From the NCBI GenBank assembly GCA_009693045.1, contig SHXZ01000008.1:43602-107601 (forward strand): DNA of 64,000 bases, written 5' to 3'. The position numbers and the translations under genes were made by a program. The stretch comes from Dehalococcoidia bacterium. Its GTDB lineage: Bacteria > Chloroflexota > Dehalococcoidia > Lucifugimonadales > SHYT01. Positions 33,472-42,040 of the stretch are shown here, piece by piece (the stretch's first letter is position 1; each line of letters starts with the position of its first letter). Under the pieces are notes generated by a model. That model was not told where the DNA came from. It saw only the letters and a list, made by a program, of their open reading frames with translations, and made no database searches.

Positions 33472-34062
33472 TTGCAAGCTGAAACGCCACGGTCAGGGCG
33501 CAAAGCTCTGCTCATCATCACAGGAGTGGTGGCAGGCCTCCTCTTCATTTTCGTGGGGTTAGCGGTCGTTCCCAGGGTGCTGGCGCACTACTTCTGGCCC
33601 ATTGAGCGCTGGTACCGGAGCGCGCCTGTGCAGCCGATTGACTTCCCGCATCCCTCCCACGTGCAGGTGGGCGGCATTGACTGCTTGTTCTGCCACCGGA
33701 CCGTCGCCAAAGAGGCGATGGCCGGCATTCCGCCCGTTGAGCAGTGCATGTTCTGCCACAAGATTGTCGCGAAGGAGCAACCTCGCATCCAAATGCTCGC
33801 CAGCTTCGCCGAACGGGGCGAGCCAATCCAGTGGATGCGCGTCCACCGCCTGCCTGACCACGTCCATTTCGTCCACGAGGCGCACATCACCTATTTCACC
33901 CGCAAGGACGGCGTGCTGCCGTCGCAGGTGTGCTCAACCTGCCACGGAGACGTGGGCAACATGCAGCGCGTGCAGCAGGTCCGCTCGCTCCGTATGGGCG
34001 ACTGTGTGGACTGCCACCGTCAGAACGGTGCGCCTACCGACTGCTTCGTCTGTCACTATTGA
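33472..34062 (+). CDS. actA: Pentaheme cytochrome c subunit of alternative complex III (ActA)
   Basis: The 196-residue protein is read from TTG 33472. An N-terminal membrane anchor (ALLIITGVVAGLLFIFVGLA) is followed by five heme motifs: CLFCH, CMFCH, CSTCH, CVDCH and CFVCH, plus extra His residues (FPHPSH, HVHFVHEAH) as likely distal ligands. This is the ActA pattern. It sits on the periplasmic side and passes electrons from the quinol-oxidising subunits towards the monoheme cytochrome. Heme attachment needs the ccm genes found 7 kb downstream. Confidence 0.9.
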   Translation: MQAETPRSGRKALLIITGVVAGLLFIFVGLAVVPRVLAHYFWPIERWYRSAPVQPIDFPHPSHVQVGGIDCLFCHRTVAKEAMAGIPPVEQCMFCHKIVAKEQPRIQMLASFAERGEPIQWMRVHRLPDHVHFVHEAHITYFTRKDGVLPSQVCSTCHGDVGNMQRVQQVRSLRMGDCVDCHRQNGAPTDCFVCHY

Positions 34063-34192
34063 CGAGGGCGCGCCCTTGACCCAGCACGAGAAAGGCTGAG
34101 GCCGGAACATCCCGGAACGGCCCAGTGTATAGGAAGAAGCAAAGGCTAATTGAAAGCCCGGACAACCAGAGAAGAGAAGGCATAAGCACCGG

Positions 34193-36457
34193 ATGGAACT
34201 AACGCGGCGCCAACTGCTAAAGCTCACCGGCCTGGGGCTGGGCGGTGTCCTGTACACCGCCTGCACGTATGATTTGAGTGAGACCCGGGTTGAGAGCCCG
34301 ACGCATATCCCGGAAGACCTCGTGGCTGGGCTGGACACCTGGTACGCGACGCTGTGCCGGGAGTGCGGCGCTTCCGAAGGGATCATCGTCAGGGTGATGG
34401 AAGGCCGCGCCAAGAAGATCCAGGGCAACCCGCTTTACCCGACGAACACCGGCAAGCACCGCCCGGGATGCGAGGGCGCGCTGCAAGCCCTCTACCACCC
34501 GGACCGGCTGGCCGGCCCGCTGCGGCGGATGGTCAAGGGCGTCGGTCAGAGCTTTGAGCCGACAACCTGGAGCCTTGCGCTTGAAGAGCTATCGTCGCAG
34601 CTGGCGAAGCACCAGAGTGACCCACGCTCGGTGGTCATCATCACTGACCCGCTGCGCGGCAGCGCCGCCGACCTCATGCAGCGGTTCGCCACCAGCTACG
34701 GCGCCCGCCACGTCGTCTTTGAGCCGGCGGAGCAGACGGTCCTCTACGAGACAACCAAGCGCCTGTACGGCTCCGAGCAGCTCCCGCACTTTGACATTGC
34801 CAACGCGTCTTCGGTGCTCTCGTTCGGGGCCGACTTCCTCTCCACGTGGTTGAACCCGGTGGGCTACATGCGTCAGTACGGCCAGTTCCGGCAGGGAACG
34901 GGCCGGAAGCGCGGGCGGCTGGTGCACGTGGAGCCACGCTTCTCCATGACCGCCGCTAACGCGGACGAGTGGGTGCCCGTCAACCCCGGCATGGAAGGCG
35001 TGCTTGCACTCAGCATGGCCTACGTGATCGTGAGTGAACGCAAGGGCGACCAGTCGGCGGCGGACGCGCTGACCGGCGGAGCAGGCGCCGACGCGCTCCG
35101 GGCGTTCCGCCCCGGCGACGTGGCGTCGGTCACCGGCGTGCCGGCGGAGAAGATTGAGCGCATCGCCAAGGAGTTCGCCGATCATCAGCCTGGGGTCGTC
35201 ATCGGCGGCGGCAGCGCCGGAGCGCACACCAACGGGCTGTTCAACCTGTCCGCCATCTACTCCCTGAACCTGCTCATGGGCAACACAAACAAGCGCGGCG
35301 GCGTGTGGCTCAACCCCCAGGCGCCGCTGCCCGAGCTGCGCGCGCAGGCCACAGCGACGCCACTGGGCCAGTGGCAACCGCTCATTGACGACATGAAGGC
35401 GGGCCGTGTCCAGATGCTGATCGTGCGCGGCGCCGACCCGCTGTACGGGATCCCCAAAGCTCTCGGCTTTGAGGCCGCGCTCTCCAAGGTGCCGATGGTC
35501 GTCAGCTTCTCCAGCTTCATGAACGACACGGCCGTCTACGCCGACCTGATCGTCCCCGAGCACACGGGCCTGGAGGACTGGGGCAATGATGTGCCGCAGC
35601 CGGGCCCTGGCTTCCAGACCGTCGGCTATCAGCAGCCGGTCGTCCGCGAGTACCACGAGCGAGAGCGACTCCAGGCCGACCGTGGCTCGCGCGGATTCGC
35701 CGACGTGATGCTCGCGTTGGCGGAAGGGCTGCCCAAGGTGCAGCAGGCGCTTCCTTGGAAGACCTCTCGCGAGATGCTGATGGATTCGGCGCGCAAACTG
35801 CAAGGGCTTGGCAAAGGCTCCGTCGTCGCCGCAAGTTTTGACCGCTTCTGGATTGACCTCCTCGCCAACGGAGGGTGGTGGGACACCAGCGCCACCTCCA
35901 CCGCCACGCCGCCCAAGCCGAGCGCGCTCCCCACGCAGCGCCGTGACCCGCAGTTCCAGGGCGCGGGCGCGGAGTTCCACCTGATGCCCTTCGCGTCCAA
36001 CGCCATGGGCGACGGCCGAGGCGCGCACATCCCGTGGCTCCAGGCGGCGCCCGACCCGGTGACGACCGCCGTATGGGGGACGTGGATTGAGATCAACCTT
36101 GGCGTGGCGAAAGAGATGGGCATTAAGGAAGGCGAGACGCTGCGGATTATCTCTCCGGCCGGCGAGATAGAGGCGCACGCGTTCCCGCACCCGGCCATAC
36201 CGCGCAACGTGGTCGCCATACCCATGGGCCAGGGCCACCGCCAGTACGGGCGGTACGCGCAAGAGCGCGGCGCCAATGTGCTCAGCATCCTTGCGCCCGC
36301 CGCCGACGCGGACACCGGAGCGCTAGCCTGGGCCGCCACCAAGGTGCGGGTAGAGAAGACCGGCAGACGCATCCACCTGCCCAAGTTTGAAGGCACGGTG
36401 GAGCTGCCAACCCAGCTGGAAGAGGGCGCAATCATCAAGACCACGAAGCCGGTGTAG
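34193..36457 (+). CDS. actB1: ACIII molybdopterin-oxidoreductase-like subunit (ActB, N-terminal part as a separate protein)
   Basis: The 754-residue protein has a Tat signal (MELTRRQLLKLTGLGLGG) and the fold of the DMSO reductase superfamily. Near residue 55 it retains LCRECGASEG and a later Cys in RPGCEGAL, too few for the usual four-Cys [4Fe-4S] site. Conserved stretches include VIGGGSAGAHTNG, LLMGNTNKRGG and MLIVRGADPLYG. In characterised ACIII this domain carries no molybdenum cofactor and serves as a structural scaffold. In most known ACIII it is fused to the Fe-S domain; here a 105-bp gap and an own start separate them. Confidence 0.9.
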   Translation: MELTRRQLLKLTGLGLGGVLYTACTYDLSETRVESPTHIPEDLVAGLDTWYATLCRECGASEGIIVRVMEGRAKKIQGNPLYPTNTGKHRPGCEGALQALYHPDRLAGPLRRMVKGVGQSFEPTTWSLALEELSSQLAKHQSDPRSVVIITDPLRGSAADLMQRFATSYGARHVVFEPAEQTVLYETTKRLYGSEQLPHFDIANASSVLSFGADFLSTWLNPVGYMRQYGQFRQGTGRKRGRLVHVEPRFSMTAANADEWVPVNPGMEGVLALSMAYVIVSERKGDQSAADALTGGAGADALRAFRPGDVASVTGVPAEKIERIAKEFADHQPGVVIGGGSAGAHTNGLFNLSAIYSLNLLMGNTNKRGGVWLNPQAPLPELRAQATATPLGQWQPLIDDMKAGRVQMLIVRGADPLYGIPKALGFEAALSKVPMVVSFSSFMNDTAVYADLIVPEHTGLEDWGNDVPQPGPGFQTVGYQQPVVREYHERERLQADRGSRGFADVMLALAEGLPKVQQALPWKTSREMLMDSARKLQGLGKGSVVAASFDRFWIDLLANGGWWDTSATSTATPPKPSALPTQRRDPQFQGAGAEFHLMPFASNAMGDGRGAHIPWLQAAPDPVTTAVWGTWIEINLGVAKEMGIKEGETLRIISPAGEIEAHAFPHPAIPRNVVAIPMGQGHRQYGRYAQERGANVLSILAPAADADTGALAWAATKVRVEKTGRRIHLPKFEGTVELPTQLEEGAIIKTTKPV

Positions 36458-36562
36458 TGGGGCCAACCGGATACCGCGCTATTCAAGGCGGGTCCGAAAA
36501 AATCACCGCACTCTAAAGGGTGCGGCAAAGAGACAGGCCGCTTGGAAAGGCGGGTGTAAACG

Positions 36563-37336
36563 ATGGTAACAACAAGGGTACGACACAAGTGGGGCATGGT
36601 CGTTGACCTGGACCGGTGCACCGGCTGCCAGGCCTGCGTCGTTGCTTGCCAGGCCGAGAACAACATTCCGATCAACCTGGAGCAGCACTTTTTGCAGCGG
36701 CGCGCCATTGAGTGGATCCGGATTGAGCGCTACTGGGAAGGTCTTGAAGAGGCCGAGAAGACGGGCGATCTGAGCAAGGTCAAGGCGAGGTTCATCCCCA
36801 TTCTGTGCCAGCACTGCGAGAACGCGCCCTGCGAGCCGGTGTGCCCCGTGTACGCCACGTACCACAACAATGAAGGCCTGAACGTCCAGATCTACAACCG
36901 CTGCATCGGCACCCGCTACTGCGTGAACAACTGTCCGTACCAGGTGCGGTTCTTCAACTTTTGGCAGCCCACTTGGCCGGAGAGTCTGCACAACCAGCTC
37001 AACCCGCACGTCACCGTCCGGACGCGCGGGATCATGGAGAAGTGCACTTTCTGTGTTCAGCGTCTCCGCAAGGGCGGTCGCAAGGAGGTCCAGGAGGGCA
37101 AGCGCCTGGACGACAAGGAATTTGACGCGCAGAGCGGCATGTTCGCGCCGGCGTGCGCACGGGCTTGCCCTACCGATACCCTGGTCTTCGGCGACATGAA
37201 CGACCCGAACAGCCGCGTCTCCACGATGGCGAAGGACAACCGCAACTACAAGCTACTGGCGAGCATCGGCACCGAGCCGAACGTCATCTACCTCAAGAAG
37301 GTTGACCTGGATGCGTCAGACGCAGCAACACACTAA
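36563..37336 (+). CDS. actB2: ACIII iron-sulfur subunit (ActB, C-terminal part as a separate protein)
   Basis: The 257-residue ferredoxin-like protein starts at ATG 36563. Cys groups are CTGCQACVVAC, CQHCENAPCEPVC, CIGTRYCVNNC, and CTFC with CARAC, enough for four clusters. In the third group the expected second Cys is Thr (CIGT), which predicts a [3Fe-4S] cluster as known for ActB. It has no export signal of its own, so it probably travels with the Tat-exported ActB1 partner. Its end overlaps the next NrfD gene by 26 bp. Confidence 0.92.
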   Translation: MVTTRVRHKWGMVVDLDRCTGCQACVVACQAENNIPINLEQHFLQRRAIEWIRIERYWEGLEEAEKTGDLSKVKARFIPILCQHCENAPCEPVCPVYATYHNNEGLNVQIYNRCIGTRYCVNNCPYQVRFFNFWQPTWPESLHNQLNPHVTVRTRGIMEKCTFCVQRLRKGGRKEVQEGKRLDDKEFDAQSGMFAPACARACPTDTLVFGDMNDPNSRVSTMAKDNRNYKLLASIGTEPNVIYLKKVDLDASDAATH

Positions 37337-38738
37337 CGGCCACAACGGCCACCACCGGCCGGACATACTGACCAAGACCCCTCAGCAGGTGACTGAGGAG
37401 GTGCTCGGCGGCACCTTCCGCGCGGGCAGCCGTTTCTGGCTGGTTGCCGGGGTGATGTTCGCGCTGCTGGTCCTGGGCGTCATCGGCTTCGTCATCAGGA
37501 CGGGCGACGGCACCGCCGAGCGGGGCCCCTGGGGCTACTTTGGCGCGATGCTGGGCTACTTGCTCACCACCGCCATGGCGGCCCCCATCGTCGCCGTCTT
37601 GGTCCGCTTGACCAAGGCCCACTGGGGCAAGCCCATCGTCCGCGCCGCCCAGCTGTGGGGCGTCGTCGGCATCCTGTGCATGCTCATGATCATTCCGCTG
37701 CTCTTCATCCTCCCGTCCGCGTCGGGGCGGAACACCATCTGGTTCTACGACGCCATCCGCACGGGCTGGCCTCCGGGCGCGCCGCACGCGTGGGTCCTTG
37801 TCTCTTTCATCGGCCTGCTGGTGCTCAGCATCCTGCTGGTGTGGGTTGACTCCATCCCCGACCTGGCGACCGCGCGCGACCACGCCCCGGCGGGCGCGCG
37901 GAAAGGCTGGTACGACCGTCTTTCCCTCGGCTGGGAGGGGACCACGAAGCAGTGGCGCATGCACCGCACCGCCCTGCTCTTGGTGAGCGTGCTGTACCTG
38001 ATGAACTTTGTCTACGTCAATTTCGTGTACAGCTCGGACTTCGCTCAGAGCTTTGTGCCCGGATGGAAGGACTCCATCTTTCCCGCCACGCACACGGTCA
38101 ACGGGTTCCAGTCCGCCCTCGCCCTCACCATCGTCACCGCGTTCGTGCTCCGCACGTGGGGCGGGTACAAGGACTACCTCTTCACCGAGCAGTTCTGGGC
38201 GCTGGGAAAGCTCCTGCTGCCCCTCTCTGTTTTTTGGTTCTACTTCTGGTTCTCCGGCTTTATCACCCAATGGTACGGCCGCTCGCCCGCCGAGCACGGT
38301 GTGCTCACCCTACTCTACTTCGGGCCATACCGGAACATTTTCGTCACCTCGGTCATCTTGAACTTCGTTCTGCCGTTGTTCCTGCTTATCCAGAACTGGA
38401 TACGCCGGAGCATTCTCGGCCCGACGGTCGTGGCCGTCTCAATTCTGGTCGGGACGTTCCTTGACCGGATCCGCTTGTACAACGCGGCGTTCTCCGTGCC
38501 GAACGCGGACCTCTCCCACCACGCGCTGACGCCGGAGACGATGCCGCCGGTGAATTTCCCAGGCGGCGCGGACGTTCTGATCATGCTCGGAGCCGTTGGC
38601 GGCGCTGTTTTCCTGTTCATGATGGCGACGCGCTTCGTCCCCGTGATGAACATCTGGGAAGCCAAGGAAGCCCTGCTGCTCCAGCGCATCGTGCCGGTGC
38701 TCAAGGCCCAGCTCAAGGCGATCGGCAAGCCGGAGTAA
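37311..38738 (+). CDS. NrfD-type membrane subunit of ACIII (ActF-like)
   Basis: The 475-residue protein starts at ATG 37311 (a TTG lies at 37302) inside the end of the Fe-S gene. After a polar, His/Asn-rich N-terminus (QQHTNGHNGHHRP) come roughly ten hydrophobic segments, for example FWLVAGVMFALLVLGVIGF, GVVGILCMLMIIPLLFIL and VTSVILNFVLPLFLLIQNW. The placement and general character match the NrfD/PsrC-family quinol-binding subunits. It differs from the next gene, the canonical ActC, and I take it as the ActF-type subunit moved forward in the operon. The ActF/ActC assignment is tentative. Confidence 0.78.
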   Translation: MRQTQQHTNGHNGHHRPDILTKTPQQVTEEVLGGTFRAGSRFWLVAGVMFALLVLGVIGFVIRTGDGTAERGPWGYFGAMLGYLLTTAMAAPIVAVLVRLTKAHWGKPIVRAAQLWGVVGILCMLMIIPLLFILPSASGRNTIWFYDAIRTGWPPGAPHAWVLVSFIGLLVLSILLVWVDSIPDLATARDHAPAGARKGWYDRLSLGWEGTTKQWRMHRTALLLVSVLYLMNFVYVNFVYSSDFAQSFVPGWKDSIFPATHTVNGFQSALALTIVTAFVLRTWGGYKDYLFTEQFWALGKLLLPLSVFWFYFWFSGFITQWYGRSPAEHGVLTLLYFGPYRNIFVTSVILNFVLPLFLLIQNWIRRSILGPTVVAVSILVGTFLDRIRLYNAAFSVPNADLSHHALTPETMPPVNFPGGADVLIMLGAVGGAVFLFMMATRFVPVMNIWEAKEALLLQRIVPVLKAQLKAIGKPE

Positions 38739-38794
38739 CCTCTCCCATGGCCCTTGCCCTGAGAGGATAGGACAGCCGAACTAGGTAGGCGAAG

Positions 38795-40168
38795 ATGCAG
38801 GAACGGGTACCGCTCACCGAACGAGAGGTCAATAGAGACCTACTCAGGCCGGTGTTCACCACACCGCTCTGGTGGTGGGCCGCGGTTGGTGTTCTCAGCG
38901 TGGCTGTGGCGGCTGGACTGGGGTCCGCGCTCTACCTCGCCATCAACGGCTTTGGCGTCACGGGGTACAACCGCCCGGTCATGTGGGCATTCTTGCTGGT
39001 CAACTTTGTGTTCTGGGTGGGTATCAGTCACGCCGGCATCATGCTGTCCGCCATCCTGCGCCTGACCCAGGCGGAGTGGCGGCGGCCCGCGACGCGCGCC
39101 GCCGAGGTGCTGACGATCTTTTCGCTGTTGACGGCAGCGCAGATGCCGCTTTGGCACGTGGGGCGCGTGTGGCGCATCTACTGGGTGTTCCCGTACGACT
39201 TCGGTCGCGGCATATGGCCCAACGTGCGCTCGCCTCTCATCTGGGACCCGAGCGCGATCTTTACCTACCTCACGAGCACGATCCTGTTCGTCTACATCGC
39301 CATGTTGCCGGACATCGCGGTCATCCGCGACCGGGCCACCGGGTGGCGCCAGGGCTTCTACGGCGTTCTCGCGATGGGCTGGCGCGGCACGCCGCGCCAG
39401 TGGCACCTTCAAGCCGTGTCGGGCATCTTGCTCTCGGCCATCATCCTGCCGATCTTCGTGTCAGTCCACAGCATCGTGTCCTGGGACTTCGGCGTGGCCG
39501 TCGCCGTGGAAGGGTGGCACGCTACGGTGTTCGCGCCCTACTTCGTCATCGGCGCGGTCTGGTCGGGCGTGGCCGGGGTCATCACCCTGATGGCGCTCAT
39601 GCGGTGGCTGTTCAAGGCGGAGAAGTACATCCGCGCCGAGCATTTTGACGGGCTGGGCAAGCTGCTCTCCGTCGTCGGTATCGGCTGGTGGTTCTTCACG
39701 CTCATGGAAATCATCTTCAGCCTGTACTCCAAGGAGGCCGCGGAGGTCTCCTTCCGCACGCTCCAGATGTTCACCTGGCCGTACAACATGCTGTTCATCC
39801 TCTTTTTCCTGACGGGCTTCGTGTTCCCCGTCACCCTCTTCCTGAGCAGGACGGTGCGCCACAACATCGCCGCCATGTTCTGGATCTCCATCTTTGTGAA
39901 CATCGGCATGTGGCTGGAGCGGTACATGATCATCGTCCCAGGCCTGATGCGCAAGCAGGGCCTCACCTTCACGTGGGGCTCGTATAGCCCCGGAGCCACG
40001 GAGACCATCCTCGTTGGTTCCACCTTTGCGATGGTCGCACTGGGACTGCTGATATTCTCCAAGTTCTTCCCGCTGATCCCGCTGAGCGACGCCAAAGAAG
40101 GCGAGGTGCTCCGCCACGAGATCCAGGTCGGCAAGGTCAAGGTCCCCGCGATCATCCGTGAGGCGTAA
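38795..40168 (+). CDS. actC: NrfD-type quinol-binding membrane subunit of ACIII (ActC)
   Basis: The 457-residue protein starts at ATG 38795. It has a cytoplasmic N-terminus (PLTEREVNRDLLRPV), then about ten membrane segments with the ActC signature VNFVFWVGISHAGIMLSAIL, QAEWRRPATRAAEVLTIFSL and MWLERYMIIVPGL. ActC binds quinol near the periplasmic face and hands electrons to the ActB Fe-S clusters. Its length matches ActC of other bacteria. It lies 56 bp after the ActF-like gene and 30 bp before actD. Confidence 0.9.
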   Translation: MQERVPLTEREVNRDLLRPVFTTPLWWWAAVGVLSVAVAAGLGSALYLAINGFGVTGYNRPVMWAFLLVNFVFWVGISHAGIMLSAILRLTQAEWRRPATRAAEVLTIFSLLTAAQMPLWHVGRVWRIYWVFPYDFGRGIWPNVRSPLIWDPSAIFTYLTSTILFVYIAMLPDIAVIRDRATGWRQGFYGVLAMGWRGTPRQWHLQAVSGILLSAIILPIFVSVHSIVSWDFGVAVAVEGWHATVFAPYFVIGAVWSGVAGVITLMALMRWLFKAEKYIRAEHFDGLGKLLSVVGIGWWFFTLMEIIFSLYSKEAAEVSFRTLQMFTWPYNMLFILFFLTGFVFPVTLFLSRTVRHNIAAMFWISIFVNIGMWLERYMIIVPGLMRKQGLTFTWGSYSPGATETILVGSTFAMVALGLLIFSKFFPLIPLSDAKEGEVLRHEIQVGKVKVPAIIREA

Positions 40169-40198
40169 CACAAGAAAACAGGCCAAGCGAGGCGTGCT

Positions 40199-40714
40199 AT
40201 GGCAGACACAAGCATCCTGGGGCTTTTCTCAAACGTTGACACGGCTGTCGTCGGGGCCGACAAGCTAAAGGAGGCCGGGTTTGAGGACTTTGAGGTCCTG
40301 ACCGGTTCGCCGTATCCCGAAGGCGCCTTCGGCGAGAAGCCTGTCAAGCACAAGCTGTTCGTCTTCCCGCTGATCGGGGCGGTGTGCGGCTTTACGGTCG
40401 GCATGTTGCTGACCGCGGGGACACAGATGGCCTACCCGATGGTCACCGGCGGCAAACCCATCCTCTCGCTGCCGCCCATGGCGATCATCACCTATGAGGG
40501 GACGATGCTCGGCGCCGTCCTGTTCACGATCATCGGCGTCATCTTTGAGTCCCGCTTGCCGCGTCCGCGCCTGGGTCTGTACGACCGCCGCATCACCGAG
40601 GGATTCATCGGCTTGATGGTCACATCAAGCGAACAACGGATCGGCAGAGCCGAACAGGCGCTGAAAGATGCAAAGGCGACGGAGATCAAGTCATCGGCAA
40701 GGGCAGGGGCATGA
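40199..40714 (+). CDS. actD: ACIII subunit ActD (DUF3341)
   Basis: The 171-residue protein starts at ATG 40199. SILGLFSNVDTAVVGADKLKEAGF is the DUF3341 opening, followed by two membrane segments (FPLIGAVCGFTVGMLLTAG and YEGTMLGAVLFTIIGVIFE) and PRLGLYDRRITEGFIGLMV. ActD is a peripheral/membrane subunit of ACIII without cofactors. DUF3341 is nearly exclusive to ACIII clusters and so supports the operon's identity. Its stop overlaps the actE start (ATGA). Confidence 0.93.
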   Translation: MADTSILGLFSNVDTAVVGADKLKEAGFEDFEVLTGSPYPEGAFGEKPVKHKLFVFPLIGAVCGFTVGMLLTAGTQMAYPMVTGGKPILSLPPMAIITYEGTMLGAVLFTIIGVIFESRLPRPRLGLYDRRITEGFIGLMVTSSEQRIGRAEQALKDAKATEIKSSARAGA

Positions 40715-41382
40715 AGCTGTCGTTCCAGCGCGCTTCCACGCGGCTCCAGACGAAGGAGCCCGCCGTCACGGGCGGGACATATGACTTGACCTACAGGCTG
40801 CGGTCGTCATTGGATTCGTGGCCCGCGTTTATGCCGCGTTCATGCCGTATGCTGGTCCTCGCGTCACTCCTGCTGATGGCCATGGCGCTGCTGGCTACTG
40901 GTTGCCGGCGTCTGACCGGCAGTTTCCCTGGCACCGGGTCGTATCCCGCCGACGTGTTCACGGAGATGCACTACCAGCAGTCCTTCCGCTCGCAGGAATC
41001 TCCTCGGTTAGATTCCGCGGGCGCAGTGCCGGTGACCGGCGGCGAGCTTGCGTACACCACGGAAGGCTATGCAACGCTCACCAACCCCGTCACCAAGACG
41101 CCGCAGAGCTTGGCAAGGGGGGCGGAGCTGTATCGCGTCAACTGCTCTCAATGCCACGGGCTGCAGGCCAAGGGCGACGGCAAGGTGGGTGACGCGCTGG
41201 TGGCGAACCAGTACACCCGTCCGCCCAACCTGACGGCCAAGATGACGGCGGACAAGCCGGACGGCCAGATCTTCGGCATCGTCTCCGAGGGCCTCTTTGT
41301 GATGCCCAAGTTCAAGCTCTTGCTCAGCTCTGAGGACCGCTGGCTTATCATCCAACACGTGCGTCAGCTCCAGGGACGATAG
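40711..41382 (+). CDS. actE: ACIII monoheme cytochrome c subunit (ActE), probable lipoprotein
   Basis: The 223-residue frame starts at ATG 40711, overlapping actD. The lipoprotein signal MLVLASLLLMAMALLATGC begins about 45 residues in, so ATG 40831 or 40849 may be the true start. MHYQQSFRSQESPR and VTGGELAY are ActE-like segments, and NCSQCHGLQAKGDGKVGD carries the single CxxCH, with MPKF offering the axial Met. The protein would sit on the outer face of the membrane and pass electrons on to a soluble cytochrome or an oxidase. No oxidase genes are in the window. Confidence 0.88.
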   Translation: MKLSFQRASTRLQTKEPAVTGGTYDLTYRLRSSLDSWPAFMPRSCRMLVLASLLLMAMALLATGCRRLTGSFPGTGSYPADVFTEMHYQQSFRSQESPRLDSAGAVPVTGGELAYTTEGYATLTNPVTKTPQSLARGAELYRVNCSQCHGLQAKGDGKVGDALVANQYTRPPNLTAKMTADKPDGQIFGIVSEGLFVMPKFKLLLSSEDRWLIIQHVRQLQGR

Positions 41383-41465
41383 GGCCGGGTCCCCGCTGAC
41401 CTCGTGCTATCATTTGCTCAGCATCCCCGCGACTCTGCAGCTAAGTTACCCCAAGGCCGGTTACG

Positions 41466-42005
41466 ATGAGTCATCGCGCATCTTTCGCCAGAACCGCCGT
41501 CCTCTCCACTATGCTCGTGCTGTTCGTTGCCGCCTGCGGCGCCCCCCTGGCCGTGTCGCCGCTGGAACGCCGGGCGCAGGCGATTGACCGGAGTCTCATC
41601 TGTCCAATCTGCCCTGGCGAAACGATTGACCAGTCGCAGGTGGAGCTGGCGAAGCAGATGCGCGCCGTAGTGCGCGAGAAGCTTGCGCTAGGCTGGACGT
41701 CAAATCAGATTCAGCAGTTCTTCGTGGAGCGGTACGGGGCCGGCGTTTTGGCCGCGCCCCCCCGGCGAGGGTTCGACCTGGTGGCTTGGGTCGTTCCGCC
41801 GGTCGCCGTCCTCGTCGGTATCGTGGGGTTGTGGCTGGCCCTTCGGAGCCTGCGCGGCCGCTCAACCGACACTCCTCAGCCCTCTGCCAACGACGCGAAC
41901 GAAAGCCTGGACCAGTACCTCGCCCAGGTGGACAAATCCCTGGAACGCTCAGGTTCCGCCAATGACGAGCGCACAGACATGAAGGGCCGCGACCCCAAGC
42001 AGTAA
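41466..42005 (+). CDS. ccmH: Cytochrome c maturation protein CcmH
   Basis: The 179-residue protein starts at ATG 41466 with a lipoprotein-like signal (STMLVLFVAACGA). It continues with RAQAIDRSLICPICPGETIDQSQVELA, the CcmH CxxC thioredox motif, and NQIQQFFVERYGAGVLAAPP, then one membrane segment (LVAWVVPPVAVLVGIVGLW) and an acidic tail. CcmH reduces apocytochrome cysteines before heme attachment in system I. It follows actE by about 85 bp and leads the maturation genes. Confidence 0.93.
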   Translation: MSHRASFARTAVLSTMLVLFVAACGAPLAVSPLERRAQAIDRSLICPICPGETIDQSQVELAKQMRAVVREKLALGWTSNQIQQFFVERYGAGVLAAPPRRGFDLVAWVVPPVAVLVGIVGLWLALRSLRGRSTDTPQPSANDANESLDQYLAQVDKSLERSGSANDERTDMKGRDPKQ

Positions 42006-42040
42006 GATATCAAAGGGTCCCACGATGTGAGGATAGATCA

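Noticed and set aside
34589..36262. 557-codon open frame on the minus strand
   Set aside because: It is a shadow of actB1, rich in Arg/Gly/His low-complexity translation, with no recognisable domain.
34193..36457. Catalytic molybdenum oxidoreductase
   Set aside because: The Fe-S ligands are incomplete and the neighbours (DUF3341, NrfD subunits, monoheme cytochrome) identify it as the non-catalytic ACIII scaffold.
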